Source: Malurus cyaneus samueli (taxonomy: Eukaryota > Chordata > Aves > Passeriformes > Maluridae). From it: a stretch of DNA of 64,000 bases. Position numbers and translations under genes: made by a program. The stretch is from positions 49,643,248 to 49,707,247 of the forward strand of contig CM019216.1 in NCBI GenBank assembly GCA_009741485.1, read 5' to 3'. Within the stretch, counting starts at the first letter, position 1. Each line of letters begins with the position of its first letter. Positions 38,350 to 50,563 of this stretch are shown one piece after another. The notes beneath the pieces were generated by a model, which was not told the DNA's origin, did no database searches, and worked only from the letters and a program-made list of their open reading frames with translations.

Positions 38350-38847
38350 TTGGCTTACCATGATGGAAAAAGGGAAAGGTGTTTGTGTGTTCTTTACAAG
38401 CATGAAGAGCAAAACATATTTACCCTATCAAAAGAGAAGGCCAAACAGCATCCTGAAAGCAATTTCACAGAAGTGTATGGACCCGGGGCATTGCCAAGGG
38501 AAGACCAACACCAACTTCCTCTACATCCCTTCCAAGGCCAGAAGCCAGGAAAACTGGAAAATGAACAGCAGCAGGGGGAGAACCAGCATTACAACTCTCT
38601 TCTCTTGCCTGCAACTGTTGTTGTAGCAGGAGAGGGAAGCAGGGACCAGAATCAGAGAAACACCAGTTTTCAATTCATCAGAGTTAAACGTGGCAATTCT
38701 GGCGTGTCACTGACTGAGTTTCCTTTCAACAGGAACTCACTGAATGAGAGAGCCATTGCCAGGGCAGATACACAACAGAGACCTTATATTAAATACAAAA
38801 GGCAACGCAAAAGAAAGGAGGGGAAAGAGAGACGAGGCAGGTTGTAA
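38350..38847 (+). other. Longest open frame in the window (165 codons), no recognised product
   Basis: This plus-strand frame opens at an ATG, ends in a Lys/Arg-rich tail, and is antisense to PTPRK in intron 3. It shows no signal peptide, membrane segment or known domain. The composition is hydrophilic, rich in Gln, Lys and Asn, and an 88-codon frame overlaps it on the same strand. The underlying DNA is purine-rich and so has few stop codons. I consider it a chance frame, listed because it is the longest. Confidence 0.15.
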
Positions 38848-41328
38848 CTTTTTCTTAATTTATTTACTGATGGTTCAAAAGTTTACAGCAATCCTCTCAG
38901 CATGGTAGAAAAGAAGAGGATGAGAAACAGGGGTTCAACTCATGTGAGAGAGTGTGGACCTGAGCATGTGTACCTTTAAATTCTCCCAAAGACAGAAGAA
39001 AGAAATCAGACTAAACCAAGATTATTCTTCTCCATTCCTGCTTAGAAGTCTGCAAAGATAGAAAACTTTGATTTTTGAACTGTTTGGGCATTGTCGGTTG
39101 CTTGGGTTTTGGGGTTTTTTTTTTGTTTTTTTTTTTTCATTTTCATATGAAATCTACTCCAGAAGTTAACCAGTCAACTGCAATACCTAAAGCTAATCCA
39201 AATCAAACTAATGATCAAACCTACCAAAGTTACATGACATGAGTATAATGCACACCCAAAGGGCAGCTACATGCACCACATAAAAAGTCTTTTACTGAAG
39301 TTTCACTGCCAGAAGATGCAGCACAGTCACTCATTCCATTCTCCTCGTTTTCTATTGCTCCCAAAGCACACTAGAAATGCCCCAGGCAAGCAGATCCTCT
39401 GGTGTCTGCTGTTGAATCTGGCACAATTGCTTTTCTTCTCCCTTCCACAAAGCCAGTGAGACAGGATGGTAATCCTAGGAACCCATACCTCCACTGAATT
39501 ACAAAATTCTCTGGCTCTGTCTGGTGCCTCAAGAACACCACCAGTTGAGTGCCACCATAGATTCCCCCAATATTTGATTTCCGCTTCAGTAACTCAACAA
39601 TGCACTGGGAAGACTGGAATTACGGGACTTGTGTAATTTAAATTTTTTTAAGTCTCATCATAGTCATTGAACAAACACTCTTTCCTTGTTTGTAAGTAAT
39701 TTCATTCTACAAACAGCAGCAAACTGTTACTACTACTTCCAGGTGAGAGTTATTTCCATCCGACAGACACCACCTACCAAATAGTGCACACCCTGTGAGA
39801 TACACTCATTGCCTGGAAAACATACCGAAGACAGCAAAATTGACAATTATGGCAAAAAGGTAATCCAAGCCAAAAAGTTGACTCTAGACTAAGAGTCTAC
39901 ATTATGAAATTTCTAAAGATAAGTCACACACAAGCACCAAACAGGGACACACGATCACCCCCAGTAAATATGATATTCACATCACAGCAGCTCAGTAAAG
40001 GGACACTGCAACAACCCCATTAACTCCTCTGCTCTGCACTAGCAGGAGTGCCCACACAATCTGTACCTTCCATGAGCATGGAAAATGTGTTTGCTCTGCC
40101 TTGCAGTCATCCAGCACTAACAGCACTGCTGGGCTCCCATTTGCTGTTGCTTGTTTGTGGCACAAGGAGAGGTGCAGTAAACCTGGCATGTGCACCAACA
40201 AAACCACAAAGGTTTCCAGCTACAGGGCCCATTCCAGCAAGTGAATAGTACATTAAAAGGTCTCATAGGTGACATTTAAAAGACTCCAAAAGACAATGAG
40301 GCCACCAAAACAAGCCCCAGAAATTAAACCGAAAAAACACCAGGGAAATAAAACAGCTTAGGTTGCACTATTTTTAGGCAATCAAGGTACTTCAGTGAAG
40401 AAATTCACTCCAAAAAGTTTTATTCTAATTCTTTCAATCTCCTGGGAGTTGCATATAAAGACATCTAAAGAAAATAGTGAAGGAGCTTCGCAACTAACTA
40501 GGAATAAGGGGAAGAACTCTCAAAGAAGAAAATAACATGTCTGCAAAGACTAAAATGCAACCATTCCTGGCTTGGACCCAGAGAACTGACTGTGCCATCG
40601 TTCTGTATCCCACAGGGCAATTACCAGTTTGCAGGCTTCCCATCACTATCTTAGGGCCAGAAAAATTGTTCTACTTCAGATGGCATTTCAGAACTTCCAC
40701 AACAGGGGTATAATTTACTTCACTCTGGTAAGAGCGGGCAAGGAGGGTGGGAGTGACTTTAAAATGCTTTGTAATATCTTTTGGGCAAAGCAGAAAATTC
40801 AACAAAACTAGGTTGCTTACTTCCTTAAATACATGGACCTTGTATATTTGATCAGAATGTGATTTTACCTCAAATTAATTGATACACTTCCCCCCAACTT
40901 TGAATTTCGATTATTTTCCCCTTCAGAGCAATCATCTCAGCTGTTTTTTCAATGTCACCTCAAAAAAAAGTCTGAACTTCAGAAAAGAAGCACATGCAGG
41001 GTAGAGAGAATTATAAAGATATAAGGCACTTATTTCTCTCTGAGAAGGTCATATCACCCATCAACATGGGATTCCGATTACATACTAGTCTGGATGAAGA
41101 ATACCTTTTGACTTTACTCCAAGCCTCAGGCTTGTTCACCACTTAGCATTAGAAAAAGAGAATATATTTTTTAAAAGCCATCAAAACAACCAGGACGTTA
41201 TAGTATGGTGTGCACATACTCAAAAATTCTTCTAGAGTGTTTCATCTTGCCCTAAATAATAAAAGTCAGAAAAAGACAAAAATAAAGTTAAGTGGCTGCA
41301 TAATTCTCAGTAATTTTTTTTTTCCTAC

Positions 41329-41897
41329 TGTACTGGTTTTGGCTGGGGTAGAGTTTGTTTTCTCCATAGTAGCTGGCATGTGGCAATGTTTGTGGTTTGT
41401 GCTGGGAGCAGTGCTGATAACACAGGGATGTTTCAGTCAGTGCCGAGCAGCGCTCACACAGAGCCAAGGCCTTTCGTGCTTCTCACGCTGCCCCTCCAGT
41501 GAGTGGGCACAGCCAGGACATCCGACCACACAAAGGACCAAAGGGACACCCAACCACATGGCATCATACCCATGGAAAGATGGAAGAGAAAGGAAAAAGG
41601 GAGGACATTCAAAGTGATGGCATTTGTCTTCCCAAGACCTGTTACATGTGATGGAGCCCTGCTTTCCTGGAGGTGGCTGAACACCTGACTGCCCATGGGG
41701 AGTGCTGAATTAATTCCTTGTTTTGCTTTGCTTGGACTGACAGCTTTTACTTTACCTATTACTCTGCCTTTATCTCAACTCGCAGGTTTTCTCACTTTTA
41801 CCCTTCCCGTTTTCTCCCCCATCCCACCAGAGAGGTGGAGGGACGCGAAGAAGGCACAGTGTGGGGCTTCGTGGACAGCTGGGGTTAAATTGCAACA
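41329..41897 (+). mobile_element. Solo-type endogenous retrovirus LTR (songbird family)
   Basis: This is about 569 bp starting TGTACTGGTTTTGGCTGGGG and ending near TTGCAACA, that is, with TG...CA ends. I recognise the wording from a retroviral LTR family common in passerine genomes, including the stretches TGATAACACAGGGATGTTT, GATGGAGCCCTGCTTTCCTG and CTTGTTTTGCTTTGCTTGG. The TATA-region block and the poly-A-signal region (CTATTACTCTG) are mutated, so it looks inactive. The flanks CCTAC and CCAAA do not form a clean target-site duplication. No gag, pol or env sequence follows, so this is a solo LTR left by recombination. It is antisense to PTPRK. The internal 80-135-codon frames are not genes. 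Confidence 0.88.
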
Positions 41898-42596
41898 CCA
41901 AAGAGGCACTGGGGTTGGGGATGGTCAGGAAAAATCCAGTCATCTGGCAGCATACAGTGCTTCACAGCAGAAACTACCTAACAATACATCTTATCAGTGA
42001 TGAATTGACGAGTTCAGACTTCTAAACTGAAAATCCTGACTCCTCAAGGCCCATGAATTTGGAGACTGATTGGTTTCCAATTTTGAAGTGCAGAGATTTT
42101 AGTGAAGTTTTTGATAATGGTTCAATACAGCACTATTATATATTTTTTTTCTTTTATTCTCTTTCACTTAGAGATAGTCTGGAAACCCCTAGCAGAGCAT
42201 AATTCATTACTCAATCTTTCCAGAACCCATATAATGAAATGAAAGTATTACCAGTTCCTGTGTTCTTTTAACCATCTACTTCAAGCATATATCACTGATT
42301 TCTGCCATAATACTCTTTCATTCATTTCACTTTTCATGTGAATAAAAGAGCCAAGTGGAAGAGGGTATCATTGCCAGCTCCTTGATAGTGTGATATTCAC
42401 AATTTTTCTTAGAAAGGGAGAGGATCTTGCAGAAGCTGATAAAAATATGACAAAATCTGAGCTTCTTACGTAACAAGCAATTATGCTTTTCATCTACAGA
42501 CTAACATCCTAAAAAAGAATAATCTTGACAAAAGGAACCATAACCAGAACTTATTTACACACCATGATTTAAGTCAGTCGCGTATTTCTGGGGAAA

Positions 42597-42606
42597 NNNN
42601 NNNNNN
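42597..42606. other. Assembly gap (10 N)
   Basis: Ten consecutive N. The true gap size is unknown. A minus-strand frame drawn across it (42555-42758) has no meaning. Confidence 0.99.
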
Positions 42607-42812
42607 CTCAAAGCACGAAAATGTTTTATTGACAGGGAAACGTGGGAAATTAATTGGTGCCAATGGAAAGCCCATATAAGGAAAAAAAAATCAGGGGCTC
42701 TGAGATGGCTGATTAGCAATAGTGTGTTTTCTACTCCAATGCCTGACAGTGCTTGCACTGTGACAGGGAGGAGAATGCTACAGGCTTTTCATAATCTTGG
42801 TAATCAAGGTTA

Positions 42813-42827
42813 ATGCAAAATTTGCAT
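42813..42827. promoter_or_regulatory. Palindromic pair of octamer-like (POU) motifs
   Basis: ATGCAAA and its reverse complement TTTGCAT are separated by one A, flanked by GGTTA and ACC that extend the symmetry imperfectly. Paired octamer half-sites of this kind can bind POU-factor dimers. The role here is inferred only. Confidence 0.25.
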
Positions 42828-45800
42828 ACCACCTTGCAGATGCGAGGAATGTTTCCTGGAAGAGTACTGGGTTAAAGTTACATATATTTCCCCAGAAATT
42901 AAGCACTGGCTGAAAAAAATTACATGCTTATCTCAAAGTAAGTCCTCAAGAGTTTACAGCCAGTCTGTGTTGCACGCAAGATTTTTAGGTAATTAAAGGG
43001 AATTCATAAAATGGATTGACATGGCATACTAACCTCCAGATCTTTGACTGCCTTGGAAAACGTCAAGCATCTACTATATGTTCATCACTTCACCCTGAAG
43101 GCAACCACTATTTTGCAGGGAACAGTGAAAAAAGGTCAAAATCCTCATCAGCCTCATTGATGCTACATTATTTGATGGAAAGATAACTGAAGGTTCTTGT
43201 ATGTACAGCCATGTGATTCCATACAATACTTCAGTGTAATATTTCTACTCTCCTTAAAGTTCAGATTATACATACAGCACAGGAAACCCAGAACAGAATA
43301 GAACAAAAGAAATCTACTCACAAATTGTAATCTAACAAAGAAAAGCAGTGCAAAAGATAGTACTGAAAATTTCAAACAAAGAAACAAAACAACAAAACAA
43401 AGGGAGTAAACTGCTGACATTTCTTTTTTCAGCATGCAAATTCTTCAGATTCAAAATTCTGTGAATCCAGATTTTCTGAAGAACTCAGAATAGAACAACA
43501 GAAGCAATTGCTCAGATTCCACAGTTCCTTAGCCTGTGAAAACCAAGGCATCCAAAATTATTTCTTCCACACCCGAGCAGGAATGGAATTCTAGGTGTTT
43601 TGTGGAGGGAGAGCCATCTCTGCTTGCAATGGTGAATTTCAGCTTGGATCACTGACTTAGACACAGCTGATACATTTTACTTGATTAACAATAATTTCTG
43701 CTATTTTTAATTGTAAAAATTCTTTGATACTAATTTATCAGTTTGGCCCTCTTTTAATGCATCAGACCTCAGAAAAAATTAGGTCTCATCAAAATAGGCT
43801 AGCAAAAGTCAAACCCACCAAGTTAGGAAAGCTATTACATACTTCTCCATAAGATAAATTTTAAAGTTCTTAAATTAAAAATAGAAGAGGGTGTGCAGAA
43901 AGAGACAGCACAATAGATGGAGGAGAGGCCAACACCACATATTGCCATTATTTACCTGCTTCCCCACCACTATCATTCCCTTATCCCTCAGCAAGTTCCT
44001 GTGCTCATAAATGAACTAATTCTGGATGGAAAGAGGGCATGCTGTGGCTAGCCTGCAGAAATATACCCTACAGAAACAATGCCACAGACCTGAACTAACA
44101 GTCAAAGCCTGCTTGTCATTTCCAAGAAAAAAGAAAGATCTTCCAAGAAGTCTCCAATACTTATGGTGTTACTGAAAACCGAGATGCTGGCACTTCAGCT
44201 GTGATGAGGCTTGTTTGGGCAATGCTCTCTCTCACTCCCTGCACTATGATTTCCCATTTTGAAGACTGGAATGAGTCAGTATTTGTACAAGTCCTTTGAG
44301 AGCTGTGAGTGCTTTGTGATCTGCAGAACTAAATTATTAAAATTGTTCTGGTAATCACTCTATTGGAAATTACGCCTTTTTTGTCCTCACCAAATCAATA
44401 AATATCTTGGAAGAAATGAGACAAAAATGTGATAGATATGCCTGCATGCATCCATGTTTATCCTAGCAGTTAAAAAAAACCCCACGTTTTGTTTGTACTA
44501 GCAAGGCTTGGGAGAAGCAATAAAAAAGTTCATTATTAAAAAAGTCTAAGTAACTCTTCAATTAACTGTATAAAGAAAAAGTTTCTGATTAAGTGCTGCC
44601 TAGCAAGTAATAGCCAGGAGAACACTTAGGGGTTCAGAATGTGTTTCTGATGAGAAAGCAACATCATTCCTGTTTGGAGATATTTTCAAACATTAGAGAT
44701 AGTGGTAAGCAGTGAGGCAGTTAAAAGTGCTTTTATCTGGTAAAAACTATGGAGGAAAGCAAGAAGACAAAGGAAACAAACAAATGTATAAGCCATTTCA
44801 TTGTGCATTAATGAACTAGAAAAAAAAGAGTTAATGACAGTCACCCTAAATTCTTAAAAGCCACTTATTCTCAAGGGAGTTATTCCACAAAAGGGGTGCT
44901 AAAGAATGATGTATCATACAAGGAACATTTCAGTGACTTATACTTACACACACAAGCCGTTCCAAATTTAAGAAAAAAATAAAATTCTTAGTTTATTAAC
45001 TATTACCTTAGATTTCTTTAATTATACAGCTAGCACATTTTAGTCAACAATTTTTTTATCTCTGCTAGAATGAAATATCAACCACCCCTCCAGAATGTTC
45101 TAATTCATGCCTTATTTCTGAGAATCCTTCGAAAATGGAAGAATTTAAAAGGCTTAATTTCAAATTTCAGTTTTAAAATGTCAAAATATTATGTTACCCC
45201 AAGTGAGATTGAAAGGAAACGGTAAGGGGAAAAGAGCCAAGAGAAATGGGTGTAGGGGTGGTAGTGGCAGACAAAGTTAGCTTTTATTTCTAAAGCCAAA
45301 CGAAAACTCACATAAAATATGACCAGACTGGTTTAAATAACCACAGAATAAAATTTTGTAAATTACATTTAGGAATCCAGAAAAAAAGTTAAGCACACAT
45401 CTCCTTGAGGGGTGGAAGGGGCTGGGTAACCACATCGTCCTCCTCTGGCACCAACAACAGCTATTTCTGCCAGGTACGTTCACGGGTCGAAAGCCTGCAG
45501 TGTGACCAACCTCCACGCACTTTTTTCAGTCTGGTTTATTCACCAGAACAAAAAGGCCTCTAATTCTTGAACTGGAAGAGGATTCCCCTTCATATTAGTG
45601 AGGGTTTTTCAGAACTCTATCCATTCCTCTAAAATGGGTCTTTTCCCAGGCCAGATAACAGCCTATTTCAGCACTGCCTCTCACACACGGTTACAGAACA
45701 CTCTCCTCTGTCCCTGAACCCCTCCTCATGCTGAGATTTCCGTCACACAATTTTCACTGTGTTGAAACTCATCATCCAAGACTCACACAGTGCTTACCAG

Positions 45801-47662
45801 TGTTGCTCAAAATTTTCAAATAAAGCACTTTCTCCATTACATTCTTACCTGCATAGTCAAAAAACTTACACTATTTATTTACAAAGTGTGTCTTTGGTAT
45901 TACTATGAGTAATTTCCTGTATTCCAATGTATTCTAAATAAAATCCTATTAAAATATCAGTCCTTTGGAGCGTTGCTGAATTTGTTTGGTTGGTTTTTGG
46001 TTTGTTTTTTTTTTATGATCTTTGTATTTTCTTGATGTTAGATAGTATCTGAAGGTTTAATGCCACATATAGAAAAGGACATTTGCCTTATAAATAAGAA
46101 GTTGGGAATTTGAGAGGGTTGGTTTCTTCTTAAGTCAGCCTATAACTCAGTTCTACACAGGTCACACAGGTACTTTCCATTTCACTTGGGGCTTTCCTTC
46201 CTCAGCTATACCAAATGACTAAATCACATCTAACTCTCTGTCTTCCCAAACTTTTCAACATGCAGCTTGTTTACAGTCTCACATGTCTACGAGTTTGGAA
46301 TAGTGATCTGGTATCCAAAAAGGCAACAAATTATCATATTTCACAAGAAATCTGTTTTCTACCTTATGTGGCATATGGCCCAACTGTACACACCATTACT
46401 GAATTTTCAGTCTACCATCCTCCTGTTATACTTCTGTTACAGTTTCAAGACCTTTCAAGATCAAATAATATAAATATAATTTATAGCAAATACTATAAAT
46501 CATCAGTACTATAAAAAAGAACAAATTAATTATCTAAATTAGGATTCACAATTCCGCAAGAAAAGTATTTGGCTTTCCAAAGTTTTCCTGCAGTCTTTCT
46601 GAACTGATAAAAGACCTTCTGCTCAGTGTAGCTCCGTATTTTAACTCTGCTAGCTATACTTCCAGGTGCAACATCACTCTTATGAAGCCAACATGTTTGC
46701 TAAACTGCAGAGCACCATCACTGCATAGTGAATTTTCAAAGAACCATAAAAAAACCAAGTAATTAGTTTTTTACAAGTTTGAAATTCACGACTCCAAGTC
46801 AAGAGTTTATTTATCAGTTTCTGATATAAACCTCAGATACATAACATAAAACCAAAACTGGAAAGCCCATGATTCATATTACAAAGTGTGGGCAAGCACA
46901 GATGTGATCCTGTGGAAGAAAATGGGGATGATGGGGATGGAGGTGGGACACACAAAAAATACCAAACAGAAACTTTTGGGAGACAGTGTTCAAAAAACAA
47001 ACAAAATCAAACTAAAAAGGATGACATATGCAGTAAGGGAAGCGGAAAACAACTGTGACAGAGGTAGAGAGGAAAAGACATCCCTCAGCAGTCAGATAAA
47101 CCCTACTGTGCAAAGCAGGAGAGAACTTGGGGAAATTAACAGAAGCATTAGACAAAACAACTCATCCAGACAGGAATAAACATCTCAACTAAAATAAATG
47201 AATTACAGTAATAACCAACAAAGGAAACAGAGAGACAAAATTCCCAGTCAGTTACAAAGTTTAAACAAATGAAAATCCCAAAATATTTTTCCTTTGAAGC
47301 AAACTTGGGGCAGGTCAAAGGTGACATATTTCCAACAGAGTGATAAAAAAAGATTCCAGAACTACCAAGGACCAAAATCAAATCATAACCTTGATCCCAA
47401 GGGATTCTCTAATCAAACCCTTTTCTGCAAGAGTTCACCCGCCCGTTAAACAAGCAGAATAGAAGTTGCAGATGCCTTGCTAGCAGGAGACAGAAGACAG
47501 ATCAGGTCATTATAGGACTTCTGAAACTCCCCAAGTGCAAAAATATGACAACTGAAGAATTACAGGCACCAGGCTTGGAGAAACCCACAGGAATAGTCCT
47601 AACATGGAATTAGCATTAGAATTCCTTGTCATACATACTGTAGACACTAGAAGCTTAAATCA

Positions 47663-47663
47663 N
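47663..47663. other. Ambiguous base (N)
   Basis: A single unresolved base in intron 3. Confidence 0.99.
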
Positions 47664-48929
47664 AGGAAAACAGAAAGGCACTACTTAGGCCCTTAAGCTC
47701 AAAGTTCTTGAATCACATATATGCTCAAGGCTAGAAGTGTATTCTGGGGGAGCTATGAACATGATTTTGTCCTGTTCCTGAACTCTTCTACAAGCTTCCA
47801 CTGCTATCTGCCAGCACAGAGAGGGTACAAAACTAGATTAAAAGTTTTATCCAGTAAAGTTATTATAATAAACTGTACTGTGTTTTGTCAGCAAATAAAT
47901 ATATAAATGATTGCCCAGAAGAGGACAGTTGAAGAAAGTTAAGGAAATGGATTATTTAAAAAAAAAAATACACTCCTATGAGTGAAAGGAACTGTTAAAT
48001 CCAGCCAAAAATGCATAAGCTGAATTCATATTGTATACAAGAGTGACATACAAAAACGCTCTGTTGGTTTTGACCAGGAAGTAATAAAGCTTCAACAGAG
48101 CACAGCAGAGCACAGAAATGCTGTTTAGGAGCTAATTAGCCAAGGTGCAGCACTCTGCTATTAAAAGTATCTTGGCCATGCTACTAACTCCCAAGTCACT
48201 GCACGAGATTTCCTTAGAGTGCAACCTGTGCCATTCAGCCCCTGGTAATCTCTACTTTCCTCCTTCATTTCAGTGTGAAGGAAATGGCAGTGAAGTTGAC
48301 CTGACTGTAACAAAGTACATGCAAACAATTGTGCTCCGCAGTGATCTTTAGCACTGACCTTGCTTGTACAGGCAGGGATCCAATTCCCAGGTTAGTAAAG
48401 AACCACTTCCACCTTATCACAGAAACCAGTGCTTATTTTCCTCAGTGTTAGCTAAACTCATCGACCAACAGGTGGACCAAAGTGCCAAAATCACAAGCTA
48501 GAACTGTACAGCATGGGACTCGTGAAAAAATGAAAACGTATTTCCATTCCAAAGTATAACTCAAAATTAAGAAAAAAACTTCAAACTTAAAACAAACTAA
48601 AAACGTACCAAGAGCAAAGTTGAATCTGAATCTTGAGAGCTGAAAGAAACAAAACCACAAAAGTACGGGTCCTGTTTGTGCAAACAAGCAGTTGTGCATA
48701 GACAGCATGCACATTTCCTCTCCTGTTCATATAAGCAATTGTGCCAGTCGGACACAAATCATAGCAGGCTGCATTAACAGTCCCTCAGTTCTACTCCAGG
48801 CTTATTCTTAATTTAAAACCAAACTGGGTTACACATGATTTCAATATTCTGTTGGACGACCAAGCAAGAGAAAGAATGAATTTAAGCAGAGTCTATGGAG
48901 AGATAATGTGAAGGCTACAGCCTAAGTGA

Positions 48930-49080
48930 AAAATGGCCGTGTTGCTGAGATAAGGCCCCAACCACCAATCTCATTGTCAAGCCCGGCCATCTGTCAGCAG
49001 AAACCTGATTTACTGCATATAATTCTGCTGTACTTGATTACTACTGTACTGTTATAAAAGGCTCCTGAGGTTTGTTTAAG
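48930..49080. promoter_or_regulatory. Candidate intronic regulatory element
   Basis: A repeat-free block with a GATA-type TGAGATAAGG, a MEIS/TGIF-type CTGTCAGC and a RUNX-like AACCACC. Its CpG-containing core is AAGCCCGGCCATCTG. This is a weak compositional inference; no conservation data are available. Confidence 0.22.
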
Positions 49081-50253
49081 GACACCAAATGGTACTTTCT
49101 AGCAACATAAAAAGGGTTAATAAAACACCTCCTCAGAAGCCAAGCTTTCTGGAATCAGGCTTCAGAACTTTAAATCAAATTTTACCCAGTTTCAGTGCCA
49201 CTGGTAGATAAAATTTCTTTATAAATAAAAAACACTAAAACCAAGGTAAAAAAGGCCAAAAAAACACCCCACTAAAATGACAGTAAATTCAATAGTTTTC
49301 ACAATATAAGTAAGGCTGCTTGCACTGAAGGTTATTTATGAATGTTTATCTGATGGTGGGCAATCAAAACAAACTTTAAAGGCACTTCTAAGAAACATTC
49401 CTAAAATATCCCTATCCAACAAGACCATTAATAAATCCAGTTTCCTCCATTTGATAATTACTCTGGACATCCAAACTTTGCAAGAGCACTAATGAGGCAT
49501 CTTTAGATAGGGACAGGTAAGCACATTAACACCTCATGGTGTAACAATGCAGATGAGCACATGTAATCCAACTCTTCCCACTCCCACACATCAGAACAAA
49601 AATGCCCATGTATGAGATTCATCCTTCACGTCAAATACCCACTGAGCAAAACAGCTGCAGGTACTTTCTCAGGTTAATCAAACAAATCAAATAACAGCAT
49701 CTAGTAATAACAGAACAATTTTTCCCTCCAAATGACAGACCTACACTGCAGGTGGTTTTGTCCCATTGCAAGCTAACAGGAAAAAAAAAAAACCACATCC
49801 TGAACAGCTGCTCATTAGGTGAGCACCATTCTGCCTGCACAGCAAATGAAGCAAATGTCATGTGGAAAAAAGCACAGTTTACGGTCATGTAATTAGACAC
49901 GGTAACACAGGCATATACAAAAGAGGAGGGAAGACAAGTACAAATTACAGTTGCATAGGCAATTTATTTCTGGGAGTTTATAATTTTTGATGTTCCTGGA
50001 CTTTAACCTTACCATTTCTTTTAACAAGGATTTTTCCCAGCTAATTTTTATTTCCTATTGTACAGTAACAGATAACTTTGAACAATCACCTGCTACAAAA
50101 AATATCCATTCCCACATAATTATTTATACTGAATGGAACACTTCACTCGAGGACACTGGGAGAACACTTTATCAGAACAGACCAAAACAACACAAAGTGA
50201 ATAGGACTTAGCAGTAAATATTACCAAGTGGTATGAATTTATTGCAAGTGTAC

Positions 50254-50525
50254 CTGATATTCATTGGGCCAGAAAGTGCTGACAGCCAGCTCTGCTCGAA
50301 GCCAGTCTTTGCCAGTGGAGCCAGTGACATTCCAGATGGGATTAGCCAGTGGTCCTTTGTTCACCCTAACCAGGATGTTCAGAGTGCCTGGGTTTCCTCC
50401 ACTCTTGCTGTATAGAAGGTAGCTGAAATCGATGCAGTGAGTGTCGTTTTCTTTCATTGTTGGAAGCTGAAGTCGTGTCTTTTCTCCAGGGTCATGGTCT
50501 GAGGAAATCACTATCATATATGATC
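50254..50525 (-). CDS. PTPRK: PTPRK exon 3: most of the MAM domain
   Basis: This internal exon is 272 bp. It opens in phase 1 (the last two bases of a Gly codon, then SYMIV) after a pyrimidine-rich tract and TTAG. It closes in phase 0 at NEYQ, with donor GTACAC. It encodes about residues 75-165 by human numbering. Visible pieces are [48 protein letters not shown] and [18 protein letters not shown]. The MAM domain (meprin, A5, mu) drives homophilic adhesion and dimerisation in this family. One conserved Cys lies in DTHC, and two N-glycosylation sequons are visible (NDT and NVT). There is no stop or frameshift. The position after MIV reads Ile (codon ATT), where I recall Asp in other PTPRK proteins. 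The next coding piece is exon 4, about 42.8 kb lower in coordinates. Confidence 0.97.
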
Positions 50526-50562
50526 CTAAGGAAGGGGGCAATGGGAAAGGGAGGAAAAAAAA

Positions 50563-50563
50563 N
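50563..50563. other. PTPRK: Ambiguous base (N) in the exon 3 polypyrimidine tract
   Basis: A single N inside an A-rich run on the plus strand (U-rich in the transcript), 38 bases upstream of the exon 3 acceptor boundary. It is probably a homopolymer-length uncertainty. Confidence 0.99.

Larger units (their letters stand above)
28051..41328 (-). other. PTPRK: PTPRK intron 3, middle
   Basis: This stretch between the two LTR copies is unique intron with no recognised exon or retroviral coding sequence. It includes a diverged tandem duplication at 29013-29100, the A15G16 tract at 37343-37373 and a T-rich G/T tract at 39103-39137. The longest frame of the window is at 38350-38847 (listed separately). 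A frame of 115 codons at 33300-33647 (minus) has an overlapping 108-codon frame on the other strand and no known domain. A GC-richer, repeat-free stretch at 30340-30560 may be conserved. Confidence 0.85.
41898..50253 (-). other. PTPRK: PTPRK intron 3, exon-3-proximal part
   Basis: Unique AT-rich intron between the LTR and the exon 3 donor. It contains the 10-N gap (42597-42606), a single N (47663), a palindromic octamer pair (42813-42827) and a T/G-rich patch at about 45980-46015. A candidate regulatory block lies at 48930-49080. No further exon or RNA gene was recognised. Frames such as 46215-46514 and 46886-47179 are not protein-like. Confidence 0.85.

Noticed and set aside
27750..41897. 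One provirus bounded by the two LTR copies
   Set aside because: The copies differ greatly in decay, and I see no gag, pol or env-like coding in the roughly 13 kb between them. Independent solo LTRs fit better.
42555..42758. Minus-strand frame spanning the N gap
   Set aside because: The frame passes through ten unknown bases, so it carries no information.
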